A stretch of DNA of 64,000 bases, from NCBI RefSeq assembly GCF_040026395.1, contig NZ_CP157278.1:124001-188000 (forward strand), given 5' to 3'. The DNA comes from Pedobacter lusitanus. GTDB taxonomy: Bacteria; Bacteroidota; Bacteroidia; Sphingobacteriales; Sphingobacteriaceae. The stretch's first letter is position 1; the number at the start of each line of letters is the position of its first letter. Under the pieces are notes generated by a model, which was not told the origin of the DNA, did not search any database, and saw only the letters and a program-made list of their open reading frames with translations. The position numbers and the translations under genes are program-made. Positions 60,792 to 64,000 of the stretch are shown piece after piece.

Positions 60792-61139
60792 ATGAAAACA
60801 CTTAAGGTCAATTTTCTGATTATGCTGGTCTCGGCAACTATACTTAGTTCTTGTGCTGCTACAATTTCATATGTTGGTGATACAATGACTCCTACTACCA
60901 ATGTGGATGTTTTTTATGCCGCTAAGGATGTTAAGAAGGAATACAAGGTGATTGGACATCTCTTTACTCAAACCACTGTTAATGAAAATAAAGCAAAACA
61001 AAGGATTATTGACAAGGCGAAAAAAATTGGTGCTGATGGCGTTATTATCATTGGAGTAGATTTCACAGGCGGGTCAGATTCAACTCCATTTTTAAAATCA
61101 GAAGCAATTAAATATAAAAACCAGGCTGCTGGTCTTTAA
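60792..61139 (+). CDS. Small lipoprotein, YbjQ/DUF4156-like
   Basis: 115 residues; lipobox ATILSSCAA. The mature part YKVIGHLFTQTTVNENKAKQRIIDKAKKIGADGVIIIGVDF has the alpha/beta pattern of YbjQ-like (heavy-metal-binding) and DUF4156 lipoproteins: a helix followed by a GADGVI strand. There is no cysteine or histidine cluster to support metal binding. It and the following YegP gene interrupt the PUL and probably have nothing to do with it. Confidence 0.6.
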   Translation: MKTLKVNFLIMLVSATILSSCAATISYVGDTMTPTTNVDVFYAAKDVKKEYKVIGHLFTQTTVNENKAKQRIIDKAKKIGADGVIIIGVDFTGGSDSTPFLKSEAIKYKNQAAGL

Positions 61140-61153
61140 AAAGATCTATAAAC

Positions 61154-61194
61154 AAAAGAGGCTGATCATTTTTCATGTATGATCAGCCTCTTTT
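61154..61194. terminator. Bidirectional terminator between convergent genes
   Basis: Perfect 16-bp stem (61154-61169 and 61179-61194, core GAGGCTGATCA) with a 9-base loop. A-rich on the left and T-rich on the right flank, so it works for both the lipoprotein gene and the YegP gene. Confidence 0.85.
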
Positions 61195-61229
61195 GCATTT
61201 TGTTATATGCCTGAATAGGCTTTTCTGAA

Positions 61230-61562
61230 TTAAACAGTCTGATCATCAATTGATGCACCTGGCGCATTTTTCTTAACGGATTCTATTCCGTTCTCTCTGC
61301 CAGCTACACTCTCATACATTTCACTGGTGCCGATAATTTGTCCGTTTGTAGACTTCAGATTAAAATAGGCTTTTCCATTTGTAGAGGTTTTTCTTTCATA
61401 CCTTGCATCATCAGGCGCATTTTTCTGTACCGATGCGATACCATTTTCACATCCTGCTTTTGCCGAATAGCCTTCACTTGCCAGAATAACCTGTCCGTTA
61501 TCGGCTTTCAGATTGAACTGAAATTCGTCGTTCTTTCTTTTTGTAATCACAAATTTTCCCAT
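61230..61562 (-). CDS. YegP-family protein (two DUF1508 repeats)
   Basis: 110 residues with the tandem repeat that defines YegP: FQFNLKADNGQVILASEGYSAKAGCENGI and AYFNLKSTNGQIIGTSEMYESVAGRENGI, each with a FNLK...GQ.I..SE.Y....G.ENGI.SV pattern. The role is unknown; the protein is cytoplasmic and small. It has its own terminator. Confidence 0.92.
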   Translation of the reverse strand: MGKFVITKRKNDEFQFNLKADNGQVILASEGYSAKAGCENGIASVQKNAPDDARYERKTSTNGKAYFNLKSTNGQIIGTSEMYESVAGRENGIESVKKNAPGASIDDQTV

Positions 61563-61776
61563 ATGTATAATTATTGGTGGTTAAAAAATCAGATTTATAG
61601 GTCTGTAAAAGCTAATTCACAATTGAACTCAAGACTAAAATACTGGTTTTTTATTTAAAAAGGACGAATAAAAAGCAAAAACAGGCAAAACTTATTATCA
61701 TACAGTAGTTATAAACCTGTAGTTTATAAACCCTGAAGACACTGATCTTTGGTGTTTGAAACCGGAATGATGGCGC

Positions 61777-62674
61777 TTAAGACCTAAGATTTCTGGTCTG
61801 TCTGTATTGCTCTGGCGAGATGCCCATCATCTTCTTAAACAGACGGGAAAAATAATAAGGATCATCATAACCCAAACTAAATGCAATTTCTTTAATGGTG
61901 ATGCTTTTTGTATAAAGTAACTGGCAGGTTTTCTGGATTTTAAGCTGGATAAAATATTCCATTGGTGAGGTTCCGGTAGAGCGATGAAACATACTTGAAA
62001 AATGCGAGACCGAAAGTTTATAACGAACAGAAAAATCTTCTACTTTAAACTTGCATCCGATCTTTTCTTTCATAAAAACGATGGTTTCTCTAATCATATT
62101 ATCTTTATCTTCTGCAATTGAAAAATGTTTCTCTACGTATTGAAAAGTAGCCAGAAAGTGGTACAAACACATATTGGCATTATTCAGATTGCCTTTACTA
62201 TAGCCCATTTCCAGGCAAGCATACATTTCTTCCCAAATCTGAAGTCCTTTCTCATTATAAGGAATATCCCTGGGCCCATCATTTACAGAAATATTCAAAA
62301 CCCGGTTAAAGTTATCTATATCATTACCACTAAAATGAATCCAGAAAATTGTCCAGGGCAATTCCTGATCTGCTCCGTACTGAATATATTGATCTGTGGC
62401 CGGTATTTGGAAAAATTGCCCCGGTGTAACCTCATACTTTTTTTTTATCTATTATATACCAGCCTTTTCCGTGTAAACAGTAAATAAAGATATTGTCTTC
62501 ACATCCGTTTTTTCTTTCTCTAAAATGGAAACTGGCTTTTGGGAAATATCCAATATGTGTAATAAAGATTTGATTTAAGACTGTATTGGAGGTTCTGATT
62601 TTTTTGCAGATTATATTGGGCAAACTAATCAGTTTTTGACCTTCAAATCCATCTCTTATCCTGGTTTTAATCAT
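61777..62674 (-). pseudogene. AraC-family regulator, frameshifted
   Basis: The N-terminal part begins MIKTRIRDGFEGQKLISLPN and stops after WYIIDKKKV. In the next frame the protein resumes YEVTPGQFFQIPATDQYIQ and runs to two helix-turn-helix units (YKLSVSHFSSMFHRSTG and IKEIAFSLGYDDPYYFSRLFKKMMG). The shift is at a nine-base A run (plus-strand T at 62438-62446); eight As would restore a single protein of about 298 residues. The divergent neighbour is the fucosidase gene, so this was its probable activator. Phase-variable slippage, a real null mutation or a read error are all possible. Confidence 0.85.
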
Positions 62675-62760
62675 ATCCTTATTTTTATGGTGATGAGCTG
62701 CTAATAAGATACTAAATTAATGATGCAGTTGAATAATCCATTAAGATAAGTGCATAATTC

Positions 62761-62804
62761 ATTGTATGCGGTTGTATAACCTGATATTTTTGGTTCGAAC
62801 CAAA
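62761..62804 (+). promoter_or_regulatory. Promoter of the fucosidase gene with an overlapping palindrome
   Basis: -7 box TATTTTTG at 62785-62792 (consensus TAnnTTTG), with ATTG at 62761-62764 about 20 bases upstream as a -33 element. A perfect 16-bp palindrome TTTGGTTCGAACCAAA (62789-62804) overlaps the -7 box and the likely start site. It suits a repressor or the divergent AraC protein. Confidence 0.55.
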
Positions 62805-62814
62805 TTTATAAAGT

Positions 62815-64000
62815 ATGAACATGAGATCTTTTTCCTACCTGATTATTTTTCTATTCTTTTCTTGTCAGCTAAAAGCACAAACCAATCTTATTGATCCCGC
62901 AATTAAAACACCGAAAGCAGTCCTGGATAATTTTATGGATCAGCGATTTGGAATGTTCATTCACTGGGGACCTGTAACCTTACGGGGTACAGAAATCGGT
63001 TGGAGTCGTGGTATAAATGTTCCGGCTGATGATTATGACAATTTATACAAAGAATTCAACCCTGTTTTGTTTAATGCGGATGAGTGGGTAAAAACTGCTA
63101 AAGATGCAGGAATGAAATACCTGACTATTACAGCAAAACATCATGATGGTTTTTTGTTATGGCCAAGCGCGGTCTCTGATTATAACATTATGAATTCTCC
63201 TTACAAAGTGGATGTAGTCGGTTTACTGGCAGCAGCCTGTAAGAAATATGACATCAGGTTTTGTATTTATTTTACTGTTCTTGACTGGCATGATCCAAAT
63301 TATCCTTTTCATAAACCTGGTCAGAAAAATATTGATGCTAAGGCAGATATGAAAAAATTTGTCCTTACGATGAAAAGTGAAATTCAGGAACTTGTAAATA
63401 ACTATCATCCCTATATGCTTTGGTTTGATGGGAACTGGGAAAGTCCCTGGAAAAATGAATATGGCATAGATATCTATACCTATATTAAAAAGCTCGATCC
63501 TAAGGTGATTATTAACAACAGGATAGGTGCAAATAGTGAGCACACAAAACTGGGACCTGAGATTTTAGGCGATTATGCCACACCTGAACAAAAGATAGGG
63601 GCACTCAATATGAACGACCCCTGGGAAACCTGTATGACAATTTGTAATCAGTGGGCCTGGAAACCTAATGATTCGTTGAAATCATTGAAGGAGTGTATTC
63701 AAACCCTTGCTAAAACTGCGGGAGGAAATGGAAATTTATTGTTTAATGTTGGTCCAATGCCAGATGGAAGAATTGAAAAACGCCAGGCAACAAGACTTAA
63801 GGAAATGGGCAATTGGCTTAAACTTTATGGCGAAAGTATTTATAAAACCAAAGGTGGTCCATTTAAACCGAATGAAATATATGCTGCTACCCGCAAAGGA
63901 AACAAACTGTATATTCATGTTTTTGATAAAAAATCCAATGAGCTTATCTTACCGGCTCTACATGCGGTACTGGTAAGAAAAGCATTTTTATTGAACGGCG
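62815..64000 (+). CDS. GH29 alpha-L-fucosidase, 3' end beyond the window
   Basis: About 395 residues are visible from ATG at 62815 (MNMRSFSYLIIFLFFSCQLKAQ); a second ATG follows two codons later. GH29 features are FGMFIHWGPVTLRG near the N-terminus, AKHHDGFLLWPSAVSDYN, and YMLWFDGNWE, which holds the catalytic aspartate nucleophile. NGNLLFNVGPMPDG is the usual late motif. The reading frame is still open at 64000. The enzyme removes alpha-L-fucose from the glycan handled by this PUL. It is divergent from the broken AraC gene. Confidence 0.9.
   Translation, partial: MNMRSFSYLIIFLFFSCQLKAQTNLIDPAIKTPKAVLDNFMDQRFGMFIHWGPVTLRGTEIGWSRGINVPADDYDNLYKEFNPVLFNADEWVKTAKDAGMKYLTITAKHHDGFLLWPSAVSDYNIMNSPYKVDVVGLLAAACKKYDIRFCIYFTVLDWHDPNYPFHKPGQKNIDAKADMKKFVLTMKSEIQELVNNYHPYMLWFDGNWESPWKNEYGIDIYTYIKKLDPKVIINNRIGANSEHTKLGPEILGDYATPEQKIGALNMNDPWETCMTICNQWAWKPNDSLKSLKECIQTLAKTAGGNGNLLFNVGPMPDGRIEKRQATRLKEMGNWLKLYGESIYKTKGGPFKPNEIYAATRKGNKLYIHVFDKKSNELILPALHAVLVRKAFLLNG

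Noticed and set aside
1..64000. CRISPR arrays, rRNA, tmRNA and riboswitches
   Set aside because: No regularly spaced repeats with unique spacers, no conserved rRNA or tmRNA blocks and no riboswitch core were recognised on either strand.

Overview
The window comes from an AT-rich Bacteroidota genome, most likely Sphingobacteriaceae (Pedobacter-like). The signs are a SusC/SusD pair, GLPGLI and PA2169-type proteins, ABC-2 permease/M1 peptidase fusions, an arm-type tyrosine recombinase beside tRNA-Lys, TAnnTTTG-type -7 boxes and few Shine-Dalgarno sites. The genus is an inference from gene style; no rRNA or marker gene is present.

Layout. 1-0.37 kb: end of a papain-like peptidase. 0.8-7.4 kb: a five-gene surface-appendage locus (usher-like barrel, subunit, PapD-like chaperone, larger adhesin-like subunit, subunit) that looks like a Bacteroidota counterpart of chaperone-usher pili. 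7.7-12.3 kb: ABC exporter whose permease is fused to an M1 peptidase. 12.4-18.5 kb: a decaying accessory stretch with a pseudo-HPt protein, an AAA ATPase, a glutaredoxin pseudogene, gene stubs, a 66-bp palindromic MITE, a SecDF-P1-like lipoprotein and a 10-bp helical repeat. 18.5-21.1 kb: an IS21-family element with frameshifted istA. 21.6-27.4 kb: histidine kinase, response regulator, outer-membrane barrel and GLPGLI protein in one operon. 27.6-31 kb: Endo-H-like GH18, a broken secreted protein, a PA2169-type protein, a Nei/Fpg glycosylase and a lipoprotein. 31.25-32.6 kb: an IS256-family element that appears to split one gene. 33.1-34.8 kb: a recombinase with one internal stop next to tRNA-Lys.

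35.3-42.9 kb is the most distinctive metabolic region: methyltransferase, PLP aminotransferase, a cupin fused to a heme-oxygenase-like diiron (HDO-type) domain and a PLP decarboxylase in tight series, followed by two paralogous AraC regulators and a peptide deformylase that carries a signal peptide. It reads as a small biosynthetic cluster for a modified amine or amino-acid product; the product cannot be told from sequence. 42.9-47 kb holds a serine hydrolase, a hotdog thioesterase and a MacB/FtsX-type permease.

47.6-64 kb is a polysaccharide utilisation locus: SusC, SusD, a surface lipoprotein, two GH2 enzymes, an alginate-lyase-superfamily protein, GH88 and, after a small unrelated insert (lipoprotein, YegP), a divergent AraC regulator broken by a frameshift and a GH29 fucosidase that runs off the end. 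The enzyme set suggests a uronate-containing, galactose- and fucose-decorated glycan.

Several genes are interrupted by single events (in-frame stop at 13.87 kb, frameshift plus stop at 29.1 kb, stop at 34.13 kb, frameshifts at 20.64 and 62.44 kb). Most of the frameshifts lie in homopolymer runs, so either real decay or assembly error is possible.
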